IMG/VR virus record: IMGVR_UViG_3300042569_001681
Coordinates: 1-24,044 of that record
DNA from: a virus
Length of the DNA: 24,044 bases
Reading direction: 5' to 3' (one strand)
The position numbers and the translations under genes were made by a program. The notes under the pieces are model-generated. The model worked only from the letters and a program-made list of their open reading frames with translations. It searched no databases and had not been told where the DNA came from. Below, piece by piece: positions 1 to 7,773 of this stretch (positions are counted from its first letter, which is position 1; the number at the start of each line of letters is the position of its first letter).

Positions 1-758
1 CGTGGATGGCAAGCACCTGCATCTCCCATGCCGGCTGTCATGTACTTGGGCCCCATGATACGCATGGTTGAACGTGCCAACGCATCAGTCACAACATCAA
101 CGTTGATGTGTCCAATCTTCATGGCAAAATCTTGAATCATGTTCACAAGACCAACTTTGGCTGAGATAAAGGTGTTGTAGAAGATCTTGATAGCTTCGCA
201 CTCGTCCCAGGTGCCAATCTCATAGCGTGGATTGTTCTGCATCACTGTGTCATACAGTGCGCGAAGTTCGCCAGCTAATGCGTTAGGGTTGCCGTCTTCA
301 GTGCCAATCATGATCATTTCAGGATTCACCATGTCCCACTTAACCGATCCCATGGCAATAAGGTAAGGGTTGTACAAGAACTGATGTTTTTTATCCAACA
401 ACGGATAAAAATATTTGCGTGTGGTGCCCGGTAGTACTGTGGAAATTAACACAACTTTCTTAGATGTTGTTGCGTACTTGTTGACATTCTTAATTGCATC
501 AATTACAGCATCATGCCCAAAGTCTCGAGGTTCCATATGCGAACTGGGAATTGATCCATCATAGCCTTGTGCATGTGGCGTTGGTACAGCAATAAAAATC
601 CACTCACTTTCGGTTACTAGTTCTTCAATCCCACATACTTTTACCGAGTCACTTGTTCGTGGGTAAATATCATATCCCCACACTTGATGTTTTTCTGCCA
701 TTACTTCGGCACAGTCTAACCCAAGTTTACCAATTCCAATAAAACCAATTTTTGCCAT
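1..758 (-). CDS. UDP-glucose/GDP-mannose dehydrogenase family protein (partial, C-terminus outside window)
   Basis: The family makes nucleotide-sugar uronic acids by two NAD-dependent oxidations, supplying surface polysaccharide synthesis. The 252 visible residues begin MAKIGFIGIGKLGLD, a Rossmann GxGxxG NAD site. They continue with VPTPH, STVLPGTTRKY and YNPYLIAMGSVKWDMVNPE, which correspond to the family's conserved blocks, then EAIKIFYNTFISAKVGLVN, the Glu/Lys/Asn helix. The last visible residues, MGDAGACHP, match the GxGxxCxPKD loop that carries the catalytic cysteine. The start at 758 has a good ribosome site (AAAGGAA, 6-7 bases upstream). Its ATG shares bases with the ATG of the divergent gene at 757 (CATG at 756-759). 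The C-terminal substrate domain lies beyond the window, so the sugar is unknown. Confidence 0.88.
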   Translation of the reverse strand, partial: MAKIGFIGIGKLGLDCAEVMAEKHQVWGYDIYPRTSDSVKVCGIEELVTESEWIFIAVPTPHAQGYDGSIPSSHMEPRDFGHDAVIDAIKNVNKYATTSKKVVLISTVLPGTTRKYFYPLLDKKHQFLYNPYLIAMGSVKWDMVNPEMIMIGTEDGNPNALAGELRALYDTVMQNNPRYEIGTWDECEAIKIFYNTFISAKVGLVNMIQDFAMKIGHINVDVVTDALARSTMRIMGPKYMTAGMGDAGACHP

Positions 759-2043
759 GAGCGTTCCTTTAGATAGATTATATAATTTTTTGCACGACTT
801 GTGCAAGCACGATATCATAATTTATGGCTTTAAACCATATGGCTCAAAAAAATTGGCTGATTTAAAGTTTTACTTTACGGACCACGTTGCCTGGTTTTAC
901 GGGCAGACAACTCCGGCTATAATCTTTCACGATCAAGAACCTTTACAATTTGATTTGTATAGTAACGATAGTATTTCTGCTTTGGCCTTTGAAAGATTTA
1001 ATCAACAAGCTCATTCCGAAATGTTAGCACAATTGTCTCAAATGCACATTAGAGGAGTTATTCCTACTGCATATTCTGGCTATGATCTAATGATGTTATG
1101 CCACAGTGAAAAAAACAGCCCAGAAGTGGAAAAATATCAGGCTGTAGGATTTGTACCTGTTTATTACTGGAGTCATGCACTGATAGCTAGAGATTGGTTT
1201 AGATTTGCCGAGCATGACCCTTTACTAAAGCACAAAAACATTCAAACAGATTTTTTAATATACAATCGTGCTTGGTCCGGCACTAGAGAATACAGACTTA
1301 AATTTGCAGAATTATTGTGCGCAAATAGTCTAACAACCTATTGCAAAACAAGTTTCAATCCAATTGATTCAGACACACATTATCAAGATCACAAATATCA
1401 AAATGCCAATTTTAAAATTTCAACAGCATTGGAATCTCACCTGCCATTAAACACACATTCTTCCGCAGCTAGTGCAGACTACAACCACGATGATTATGGT
1501 AGTGCAGGCATCGAAGTAGTTTTAGAAACGTTGTTTGATGATCAACGAAATCACCTTACAGAAAAAATGTTAAGACCCATAGCATGTGGTATGCCGTTTA
1601 TTGCAGTAGCTACACCAGGAAGTTTAGCGTATTTAAAAGACTATGGGTTTAAAACATTCAGTCCAATCATAAACGAAGATTACGATCAAGAAACAGATTC
1701 GGCAACGCGACTGCACATGATCATTGCAGAAATGAATAGGATAGCCAAATTAGATCGTGCTGACAAAACTTTGTTATGGGAGAAACTTTATGAAATTGCC
1801 GACTACAACAAAAAATGGTTTTTTTCATCCAACTTTCATGACATGGTTGTTGATGAGTATCAACACAATCTCAATCAAGCAATTGACATAATGAATCAAA
1901 ACCGAACTGGAATGTGGTACAAAAAACTGGGAGAAATTGCCAGCCTAAATCCTGAGATGGGAAAATACTATAACAATGTCAAACCAGGCAGAACACAACA
2001 AGACATAGACGATTTTTACAAGTGGATCAATCAGAATTCTTGA
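757..2043 (+). CDS. Putative glycosyltransferase-like protein
   Basis: 428 residues, on the strand opposite to most neighbours. No catalytic domain is certain. The block at about residues 255-302 (LETLFDDQR, LTEKMLRPIACGMPF, PGSLAYLKDYGFKTF) resembles the C-terminal nucleotide-sugar-binding half of GT-B, fucosyltransferase or exostosin-like enzymes, where a Glu-Lys pair precedes a 'G.PfI..' turn. No signal peptide or membrane segment is seen. It lies head to head with the nucleotide-sugar dehydrogenase, which supports a role in glycan or surface modification; this is inference. The ATG at 757 lies inside the neighbour's start codon and has no Shine-Dalgarno sequence. No better in-frame start was found, so the true start could be a little downstream. 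Its 3' end overlaps the convergent gene by 17 bases. Confidence 0.6.
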   Translation: MSVPLDRLYNFLHDLCKHDIIIYGFKPYGSKKLADLKFYFTDHVAWFYGQTTPAIIFHDQEPLQFDLYSNDSISALAFERFNQQAHSEMLAQLSQMHIRGVIPTAYSGYDLMMLCHSEKNSPEVEKYQAVGFVPVYYWSHALIARDWFRFAEHDPLLKHKNIQTDFLIYNRAWSGTREYRLKFAELLCANSLTTYCKTSFNPIDSDTHYQDHKYQNANFKISTALESHLPLNTHSSAASADYNHDDYGSAGIEVVLETLFDDQRNHLTEKMLRPIACGMPFIAVATPGSLAYLKDYGFKTFSPIINEDYDQETDSATRLHMIIAEMNRIAKLDRADKTLLWEKLYEIADYNKKWFFSSNFHDMVVDEYQHNLNQAIDIMNQNRTGMWYKKLGEIASLNPEMGKYYNNVKPGRTQQDIDDFYKWINQNS

Positions 2044-2383
2044 CAATCCAGTAGTACCAACTGTCATCCGGAGCTTCTTGGCATTTAGTCATTCTCTCTA
2101 GTAGATGTTGATAAAAAGTATCTAGTTCACCGTTCCAACTGCCCAGCAATGCAGTTGCTGCACTTTTGCAAAATTCCCAGTTTTGTTGTTGATACTGTGT
2201 TATCAGTTGTTGATGTATTTTTTTATTATTTTCTAAGATTGAAAATTCTGTCAATGGTATTGTATCAACAACACAATAGGCTTTTATTAGTTGTTCAGAC
2301 GGCATTAGTTTAAATGTATCCAATTCCAAAACAGTGTGAGTGGTTGCAATTTGTTCAATAGCATCGCCAAATATTATGTTCAT
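2027..2383 (-). CDS. Conserved phage hypothetical protein
   Basis: 118 residues, beginning MNIIFGDAIEQI and containing TVLELDTFKL and LLGSWNGELDTFYQHLLERM. I do not recognise a functional domain; the style matches small soluble helical proteins common in T4-like aquatic phages. The start is supported by AAAAGGAA eight bases upstream. The 25 bases between its start and the divergent phosphoesterase gene leave almost no room for separate promoters. Its C-terminal 17 bases overlap the end of the convergent glycosyltransferase-like gene. Confidence 0.75.
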   Translation of the reverse strand: MNIIFGDAIEQIATTHTVLELDTFKLMPSEQLIKAYCVVDTIPLTEFSILENNKKIHQQLITQYQQQNWEFCKSAATALLGSWNGELDTFYQHLLERMTKCQEAPDDSWYYWIVKNSD

Positions 2384-2408
2384 GTTGTGTTCCTTTTAAA
2401 TATGTATC

Positions 2409-3200
2409 ATGCAACTTGCCTTTGATTTAATTTCTGATTTACACATTGACACTTGGGATGGTGAGTTTGATTGGACCGGCTGTGCTACCAGCCCGCACTG
2501 TGTGGTCATTGGTGACGTATGTAAAAACAGATCCTTACTGTATAAGACACTAACACATCTTGGGCAATGCTATCAAGCAGTATTTTATGTTGATGGCAAT
2601 GACGAACATGTAAATTCTATTGATAATCTTAGCAGCAGCTATCGAGAAATGACTCGGCAAATTGGAAAAATATCCAATGTGGTGTATCTACAAGACAATG
2701 TGGTGGTAATCAATGGCGTGGCTATTTTGGGCACAAACGGTTGGTGGGGTTTTGATTTTGACAACACTATTGATCCTGAAGAAGTCAGAGATTGGTGGTG
2801 TGAGCAGTACTCCTACACACACGACAATTATGATGCCATACGCCGAGCCAGCACCATTGATGCCAATTACTTGATAGCCAGTGTAAAGAAATTACAAACT
2901 CATAGAGATGTAAAAAAAATTGTCATAGTCAGCCACACTGTGCCCATGCCTGAGTTGATTGCACATGATATTGATTTAGCTAATAAACTTAAATTCAATG
3001 TTATGGGCAACAGGCACATGCTGAATGCCTTAGACGTAGATACTGAACGAAAGATTGACACCTGGTGCTTTGGGCACTATCATGGCAAAGTTGACCAGTA
3101 TCGAGATGGTGTTCGTTATGTCAACAACTGCCGTGGCCGCAATAATACGCAATGGTCACAATATGTGTACCATCCATTGCGTATAATCATTGATTATTGA
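2409..3200 (+). CDS. Calcineurin-like metallophosphoesterase
   Basis: 263 residues with the full metal-ligand pattern of the superfamily: SDLHID (D10, H12), IGDV (D36), GNDEH (N64, H67), SHTVP near residue 178 and GHYHGK near residue 222. These residues normally bind two divalent metals and hydrolyse phosphomonoesters or phosphodiesters; the substrate cannot be told from sequence. The DxH motif is so close to the N-terminus that the ATG at 2409 must be near the true start. There is no Shine-Dalgarno sequence before it. It is plus-stranded, divergent from the gene at 2383 and convergent with clpS, overlapping it by 7 bases. Phages use such enzymes in nucleic acid or nucleotide metabolism, but that assignment is only a guess here. 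Confidence 0.88.
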   Translation: MQLAFDLISDLHIDTWDGEFDWTGCATSPHCVVIGDVCKNRSLLYKTLTHLGQCYQAVFYVDGNDEHVNSIDNLSSSYREMTRQIGKISNVVYLQDNVVVINGVAILGTNGWWGFDFDNTIDPEEVRDWWCEQYSYTHDNYDAIRRASTIDANYLIASVKKLQTHRDVKKIVIVSHTVPMPELIAHDIDLANKLKFNVMGNRHMLNALDVDTERKIDTWCFGHYHGKVDQYRDGVRYVNNCRGRNNTQWSQYVYHPLRIIIDY

Positions 3201-3505
3201 ACTGTTTCAGGTTCCAGTTTGATTTGAAGCGGATAGTTTTGTGATCTAGCACTCACAGTAACTTCAACACCTTTTTGTTCAGCAATCTCATAAGGCAACA
3301 CTGCCACACAAGCAGAGCCTTCTTCGTGAATGTCAATGGTGATTTGTTCTGCGGTTTCGGGGGTGTATTCAAAATATTCAACCAAACTTTCAACCACAAA
3401 TTCCATGGAAGTTGTGTTGTCGTTCAAGTAAACCACGCGAAACATAGGTGGCTCTTTTACGGCCTCTGATGGTTTGATTCGTGTGCGGGTGTCGCTCTGT
3501 GCCAT
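3194..3505 (-). CDS. clpS: ClpS-like protease adaptor
   Basis: 103 residues, close to the usual 100-110 of ClpS. Bacterial ClpS brings proteins with N-degrons (N-terminal Leu, Phe, Tyr, Trp) to the ClpAP protease. Visible conserved parts are PPMFRVVYLND (core strand), the degron-pocket residues in LNDNTTSMEFV (N, D, T and M of the E. coli NDDYTPM segment) and IDIHEEG, which holds the pocket histidine. The C-terminus YPLQIKLEPE also fits. The first 20 residues are a flexible tail, as in the family. A start-proximal AAGGAA site is present. It stands with Hsp20, bS21 and ClpX on the same strand. No clpA or clpP is in the window, so the host enzyme may be the partner (inference). Confidence 0.92.
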   Translation of the reverse strand: MAQSDTRTRIKPSEAVKEPPMFRVVYLNDNTTSMEFVVESLVEYFEYTPETAEQITIDIHEEGSACVAVLPYEIAEQKGVEVTVSARSQNYPLQIKLEPETVQ

Positions 3506-3531
3506 TTCTATTCCTTGCTTTGCTATACAAT

Positions 3532-3557
3532 CAGTGGCAGCAGGATTGCTGCCACTG
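3532..3557 (-). terminator. Perfect 10-bp hairpin between hsp20 and clpS
   Basis: CAGTGGCAGC is followed by a 6-base loop and its exact complement GCTGCCACTG. It lies between the hsp20 stop and the clpS start on the minus-strand transcript. Neither side has a strong T run, so it may be a weak terminator, an RNA-stabilising stem or a processing site rather than a classic rho-independent terminator. Confidence 0.45.
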
Positions 3558-3573
3558 TATTTACACTATTATA

Positions 3574-4026
3574 TTAGGAAGTGTAGGTGATCGCAATGGT
3601 CTTTGGCTTAGCGTCTTCCGGCACTTCACGCTTTAGGTAAACGCTTAAGATACCCAGTTCAAGATGAGCATTGCTGATCTCCACATGGTCTGCAAGTTGG
3701 AATTCACGACGGAAATCTCTATTGCTGATGCCTTTGTGCAGATAGTTTGGCACGATCTTGTCGCTATCAGGTTGATACTCTTTGCCTTCAATGATCAAGA
3801 ATTTTTTGTCCTTGGTTACTGAAAGATTATCCAATCCAAAACCAGCCACAGCAAGACTGATCATGTACTCATCTTCATTGATTTGCACAATGTTGTAAGG
3901 TGGATAGTTTGTTGAGGATTGTTGAGCACTCACACGCATGAGTTCATCAAACATGTTATCGAAACCGATACCAAATTTGTGAATTGATGGAATGTCGAAG
4001 CCGCGAAGGGTGAGAGTTTTTGTCAT
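3574..4026 (-). CDS. Small heat-shock protein, Hsp20/alpha-crystallin family
   Basis: 150 residues, an IbpA-like ATP-independent holdase that binds unfolding proteins. The alpha-crystallin domain runs from about residue 43 (YNIVQINEDEY) through LAVAGFGLDNLSV, FLIIEGKE, YLHKGISNRDFRREFQLADHV and LELGILSVYLKREVPE. The C-terminal KTIAIT contains the I-x-I motif that docks neighbouring subunits in the oligomer. Start at 4026 is fixed by AAAGGAG (4034-4040). Hsp20 genes are frequent in T4-like cyanophages and are thought to help virion scaffolding or protect proteins during infection; that role is not shown here. It may be transcribed from its own late-type promoter at 4091-4098. Confidence 0.95.
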   Translation of the reverse strand: MTKTLTLRGFDIPSIHKFGIGFDNMFDELMRVSAQQSSTNYPPYNIVQINEDEYMISLAVAGFGLDNLSVTKDKKFLIIEGKEYQPDSDKIVPNYLHKGISNRDFRREFQLADHVEISNAHLELGILSVYLKREVPEDAKPKTIAITYTS

Positions 4027-4090
4027 TTGTTTTCTCCTTTATATAAGCAAGATGACTTGTAATGTAGCCCCACTATGGGCACTACACTGT

Positions 4091-4098
4091 TATTTATT
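4091..4098 (-). promoter_or_regulatory. Candidate T4-type late promoter before hsp20
   Basis: The minus strand reads AATAAATA, one base from the T4 late consensus TATAAATA, about 65 bases before the hsp20 start. It overlaps TATAAT (minus strand), so a sigma70 -10 element is also possible, but no matching -35 was found. Confidence 0.35.
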
Positions 4099-4113
4099 AT
4101 ACACGAAGAAAAA

Positions 4114-4341
4114 TTATATTTTATTATTTAGGTCAGTTACCAAGCGGTAAGTTGTCCATTCTGGATGTTCTGGGTGTGGCACCCACGTCATTGCAAATAG
4201 TGTGTAAGATTCGTCTGAATCAAATGTAACCCGCAAGGTGTATTTGAATACTTTAGTACGGTATTTGATATTGTATTTTATTGCCCATGCATTCAGTTTG
4301 TTTCGAACTAAGTCTGAGGACAACTGGAACTCAATGTACAT
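4114..4341 (-). CDS. Small hypothetical protein coupled to bS21 gene
   Basis: 75 residues: MYIEFQLSSDLVRNKLNAW at the start, then alternating polar and hydrophobic strands (YRTKVFKYTLRVTF, YTLFAMTWVP). No known domain was recognised. Its ATG overlaps the TGA of the bS21 gene by one base (TGATG at 4339-4343), which suggests translational coupling. A small alpha/beta fold is likely from the pattern, but no function can be given. Confidence 0.7.
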   Translation of the reverse strand: MYIEFQLSSDLVRNKLNAWAIKYNIKYRTKVFKYTLRVTFDSDESYTLFAMTWVPHPEHPEWTTYRLVTDLNNKI

Positions 4342-4568
4342 CAGTACATTTTTTTAGGCAGTGCTTGCTCGGCCAGTTGTCTGCGCCAGCGATTTTTAGC
4401 AGCACTGCGTTTGAGCTTGCGAGCAGTAGTAGGCTTGGTGTAGAATTCACGATCACGCAGGTCGTTAAGAATACCAGATGTCTGGATTTTTTTCTTGAAT
4501 TTACGTAGAGCTTTTTCTACATTACCATCAGCGACTATTACCGACCTTCCTCGCAATTTGTTCATCAT
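4341..4568 (-). CDS. rpsU: Ribosomal protein bS21 homologue
   Basis: 75 residues, close to the 71 of E. coli bS21. The pattern is that of the family: N-terminal [18 protein letters not shown], then GILNDLRDREFYTKPTTARKLK, and a lysine/arginine-rich helical tail. bS21 sits near the mRNA exit and anti-Shine-Dalgarno region of the 30S subunit and is needed for initiation on many mRNAs. Phage copies are known from cultured and uncultured aquatic phages and are believed to replace the host protein. The first 41 bases overlap the end of clpX, so the two are read from one mRNA. AAAGG upstream of the start is a plausible ribosome site; ATG at 4565 is an alternative start. Confidence 0.93.
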   Translation of the reverse strand: MMNKLRGRSVIVADGNVEKALRKFKKKIQTSGILNDLRDREFYTKPTTARKLKRSAAKNRWRRQLAEQALPKKMY

Positions 4569-5760
4569 GTACCTTTAGTTCTGTAGGAGTATTTACCAGG
4601 TCATTAGTGATTTTTACTTGGTCAATGCCTTGTTCTTTATAACGTGCTAGATTAAACATGTGTGGCAATAGCACACGTTCCAGTTCGCTATGCAGGCCAC
4701 GTGCTCCTGTTTTGTTTTTTAGAGTATTTTTAGCCACCTGTTCCAGTGCTGTTTTATCAAAGTCTAATGCAACTTGATCTTGTGCAAACAACCACTGATA
4801 TTGGTCCACATAACTATGCTTGATTTCTGTCAGGATAGATATCAAATCTTCCAGTGCAAGTTCATTTAGTGCAACCCAGCTTGGAAAACGTCCCACAAAC
4901 TCTGGAATCATACCAAATCTAACCAAGTCGTCGGGTGTTACTTGGTCAAGGTCACCAGCACGGTCTACTGACACTTCAGCTTGAAATCCAATAGCAGTAC
5001 CACGTATGCGATTGCGCACAATGTTGTCTAGACCCACAAATGCACCACCAGCGATAAACAAGATGTTTGTGGTGTCAATCTCTACTGTTTCCCCATTGGG
5101 ATGTTTGCGGCCGCCGGTTGGTGTGATTCTGCACTTGGTGCCTTCTACCAACTTGAGCAGAGCTTGCTGTACACCTTCTCCTGACACATCTCGTGTGATA
5201 CTTTGACTTTCACTGCGGCGACTGATCTTGTCTATTTCATCCACAAACACAATACCTTGTTGTGTTTTTTCAACGTCATTGCCTGAAGCGGCATACAAGC
5301 GAGAAATTAAACTTTCAACGTCGTCGCCCACATAACCTGCTTCGGTAAGGCTAGTGGCATCAGCAATCACAAAAGGCACATCTAAATATCTAGCCACTGA
5401 TCGTGCCAACAATGTTTTGCCTGAGCCTGTAGGGCCCAACATCAAGATGTTGACTTTTTCAATTTCAGTATTTTTGTCTTGGTTGCGTATGCGTTTGTAG
5501 TGATTGGCAATGGCCACACTCAGCACCATTTTGGCACGATCTTGTCCTATAACGTACTGGTCAAGATGTTTTAAGATGGCTCTTGGATCAAGGCTAACAT
5601 GTTCTACAGGTTTAACCACTGGATCATCTATCAAGAGCGTTTGGCAAAGATCCACACACTCATTGCAAATAGCGACATCCTGGCCCACTATCAATTTAAC
5701 CACTGCATCCTTGTGTTTGCCACAAAAACTGCAATTATCTAAATTTTCGGTTTGTTTCAT
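4528..5760 (-). CDS. clpX: ATP-dependent Clp protease ATPase subunit ClpX
   Basis: 410 residues, near full length (E. coli 424). It has the N-terminal C4 zinc-binding domain (C10, C13, C32, C35), Walker A GPTGSGKT (109-116), pore loop GYVG (142-145), Walker B IVFVDEID (170-177), RKH pore loop (218-220), arginine finger region EFVGRFP (about 287-293) and sensor 2 GARG (352-355). The IGF tripeptide (257-259) that docks ClpX onto ClpP is kept. All motifs for unfolding and ClpP binding therefore look intact, so it could act with host ClpP or alone as an unfoldase. Its ATG overlaps the stop of the upstream membrane-protein gene (ATGA), and its end overlaps the bS21 gene. Confidence 0.97.
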   Translation of the reverse strand: MKQTENLDNCSFCGKHKDAVVKLIVGQDVAICNECVDLCQTLLIDDPVVKPVEHVSLDPRAILKHLDQYVIGQDRAKMVLSVAIANHYKRIRNQDKNTEIEKVNILMLGPTGSGKTLLARSVARYLDVPFVIADATSLTEAGYVGDDVESLISRLYAASGNDVEKTQQGIVFVDEIDKISRRSESQSITRDVSGEGVQQALLKLVEGTKCRITPTGGRKHPNGETVEIDTTNILFIAGGAFVGLDNIVRNRIRGTAIGFQAEVSVDRAGDLDQVTPDDLVRFGMIPEFVGRFPSWVALNELALEDLISILTEIKHSYVDQYQWLFAQDQVALDFDKTALEQVAKNTLKNKTGARGLHSELERVLLPHMFNLARYKEQGIDQVKITNDLVNTPTELKVHDEQIARKVGNSR

Positions 5761-7256
5761 AAATTGTTGGGTTGTTTAAGACGCTCTGCAACTTGTTCTC
5801 GTTCGATATCACTCAGTAAGTCCGGTTCATACTCACCTGTAGTAATCTTATCAATAAGATGATCAATGTATGCTGTGTCGTAAGTATAGTTATCTGTAGA
5901 GTTTTTGTCAATAATAATCCACTCGTCTCCGTTGAATTTATACAACTGTGGTGGCATGCGATCAGTTTTTACAAAGGTGTCACCACGCCCGGGATTTGCA
6001 GGAAATTGACTGCCAAAACTTGAGTGTGTGTATTTTGGATCATGCCAAGGCAATCGATCAATATAGCCTCGGGCTAGTTTGTTTCGTTGACTTTTAATAG
6101 TATCATCTGGATGATCCATTTTCCAGCGACGTATGGCTTCTTTGTCAATTTCATCTTCGTCTGGTTGATTTAACGCTTCAATTTCTTTGTCAGTCCAAGG
6201 ACGTATTTCCACACCAGGTATTTCTTCCGGGGGCCGAATAGCCATTGCAGCCTTATCTTCTCGGACAGGATCTGGCGCAACCATGGGCTTGAGATTTTTA
6301 AAATGTTCAAACGGCCAAGCAAGATAAGGATAACGTTCGTTCCATGGACGTTCATCTTCTTTTTTATCAAACATCCAACCTGGTGGATGCGGATCTTTTG
6401 GTAGTTCCACACTGGCCTGAATCTGTTCTAGTTGTTGTTCAGTGAGAGGCCCATCGTCTGGTTCGTATTTGGGTTCGTCGTGTACAAAGCCGCCTGTGCC
6501 TTGTCGTGCCCATTCAAACTGTTTGTTGGATGCAAGGATAAGTGTGAGAGCAAGTGGATCAAACACCAACACAATCATAATGATCATCCAACGCACTGCA
6601 CGTTCTAACAGATTGGAATCAGGATTGTCTCCGTAAAGCAAGGCCGCAATGTATTTGATTGGTCCTACTTCTGCTTCGACCTTGCGTACCTCTGCGGCAA
6701 TCGGCGCACGTTCTTCGCTAATGGCGGCAATAGTTTTCTGTTCGGCCGCAATCTCAGATTGAAGTCTTGCTCGTTCTTTCTGCTGTGAGCGACGGATTTG
6801 TACCGCCTTATCCGCACCTTTTTCATCACTGCTTCGACCCATAACTTGGTCCACAGCTTCATCCATCTGTTTAAGCGCCTTCCGGTTCGCATCTATATTA
6901 TCCTTGGCTGTTCGAATCTTTTCGTCGTAGATGGCAATTTTACTTTGCACATCACCCGACACTAGACTTTGATCCGAGTGTGCCTTTGACAAATAGCCAA
7001 AGATACCCATGCTGGTCAGTATCATTAGGAATGCTATGGCCGGTACCAAATATAATTTGAACACAATACCGGCACGGCGCCAGTTGTTGTGCAACCATAC
7101 AGTGGCAACAATTTTGCCCAATTCCAACGAGCCGCCCATGATGATCACGGGTATTGTGGCCGCCGAGAATATAGCAGTAAGACCTGCCACTGAGTAGTAG
7201 GCAGCTACGGCGCTTAGGAGTAATGCGGTGGCGAGAATTCCAAATCCAAATATCAT
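5757..7256 (-). CDS. Multi-spanning membrane protein with central coiled coil
   Basis: 499 residues. Hydrophobic segments lie at about 2-30, 33-55, 64-88 and 222-243. Between the third and fourth is a long charged helix (about 100-205) rich in Lys, Glu, Gln and Ala that looks like a coiled coil. The C-terminal half is soluble and rich in Pro, Asp and Trp. No enzyme motif is seen. Similar membrane/coiled-coil proteins occur in aquatic T4-like phages without a known role; an inner-membrane location is inferred. The start at 7256 has only a weak ribosome site and lies 5 bases after the upstream gene, so translation is probably coupled. It overlaps the clpX start by ATGA. Confidence 0.8.
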   Translation of the reverse strand: MIFGFGILATALLLSAVAAYYSVAGLTAIFSAATIPVIIMGGSLELGKIVATVWLHNNWRRAGIVFKLYLVPAIAFLMILTSMGIFGYLSKAHSDQSLVSGDVQSKIAIYDEKIRTAKDNIDANRKALKQMDEAVDQVMGRSSDEKGADKAVQIRRSQQKERARLQSEIAAEQKTIAAISEERAPIAAEVRKVEAEVGPIKYIAALLYGDNPDSNLLERAVRWMIIMIVLVFDPLALTLILASNKQFEWARQGTGGFVHDEPKYEPDDGPLTEQQLEQIQASVELPKDPHPPGWMFDKKEDERPWNERYPYLAWPFEHFKNLKPMVAPDPVREDKAAMAIRPPEEIPGVEIRPWTDKEIEALNQPDEDEIDKEAIRRWKMDHPDDTIKSQRNKLARGYIDRLPWHDPKYTHSSFGSQFPANPGRGDTFVKTDRMPPQLYKFNGDEWIIIDKNSTDNYTYDTAYIDHLIDKITTGEYEPDLLSDIEREQVAERLKQPNNL

Positions 7257-7261
7257 AAAAA

Positions 7262-7582
7262 TTATTTACCAGGCGGTGGCATGGCAATCACCGCATGCTT
7301 TACTGCCACCCATGTGGCAAAGGTCTGATCTGGCACTTCAAACCAAACCGGCACAGGTTGCAATGAAACTCCCCACAATGCAGTGTGCTCCAATCTGCGT
7401 TTTACCCTGCTTTGAGTGCGCCAATTTGTTCCAAACATGGTTCTAGCTTCTTTCATGACTGCATACCATTCTTTAGTAGTATGCAATCGAAACCAAATAC
7501 GGTGCATGACCAAAGGCGTTACTTTAAGCGAGTCAAGTGACTCAGGGATACTCAACGCAGAGCCCTCAATTTTGACAGTCAT
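7262..7582 (-). CDS. Small hypothetical protein
   Basis: 106 residues, basic and Trp-rich (WFRLHTTKEWYAVMKEAR, FGTNWRTQSRVKRRLEHT, ALWGVSLQPVPVWFEVPDQ). No signal peptide, membrane segment or known domain was recognised. The start at 7582 is supported by GGAAAGG six to seven bases upstream. This ATG follows a 186-base untranslated leader or separate RNA, and is the first gene behind the perfect promoter at 7774-7802, so it is likely transcribed early and strongly together with the membrane-protein gene and clpX. Confidence 0.7.
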   Translation of the reverse strand: MTVKIEGSALSIPESLDSLKVTPLVMHRIWFRLHTTKEWYAVMKEARTMFGTNWRTQSRVKRRLEHTALWGVSLQPVPVWFEVPDQTFATWVAVKHAVIAMPPPGK

Positions 7583-7769
7583 TTCTAACCTTTCCAGATT
7601 TTATCCTCTCGGCATACTCCCAGGGTACCAGCCCAGGTTTTGATCCTAAGATCGAGGTCCTTGTCGCAACCTATAGGATTTACGTCTAACTTGCCACGGA
7701 ACGCCGCAGGCCCGGGCGATCGATCACCCCACAGCGCCATTAGTCTACCCCATCTCTTTGATCATGCCC
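7583..7769 (-). ncRNA. Candidate structured RNA or structured 5' leader
   Basis: About 186 bases without a convincing reading frame, visibly more GC-rich than its surroundings, begin right after a perfect promoter. Possible helices in the minus-strand RNA: GGCAU/AUGCC closing the element (7764-7768 with 7611-7615), GGGGU/ACCCU (7747-7751 with 7622-7626), CUAAU/GUUAG (7739-7743 with 7686-7690), GCGCUG/CGGCGU (7732-7737 with 7701-7706), a 6-bp stem with UCGA loop (7714-7729), and AUCCUA/UAGGAU (7674-7679 with 7643-7648). They nest without conflict. No known RNA family was recognised. It may be an independent small RNA or a regulatory leader of the gene at 7582. Confidence 0.5.
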
Positions 7770-7773
7770 TGTA

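Noticed and set aside
7583-7769. Resemblance of the structured RNA to 6S RNA
   Set aside because: Length is close and a CCUGCGGCG string is shared, but the string is in another place and the long open-bubble rod of 6S RNA could not be formed.
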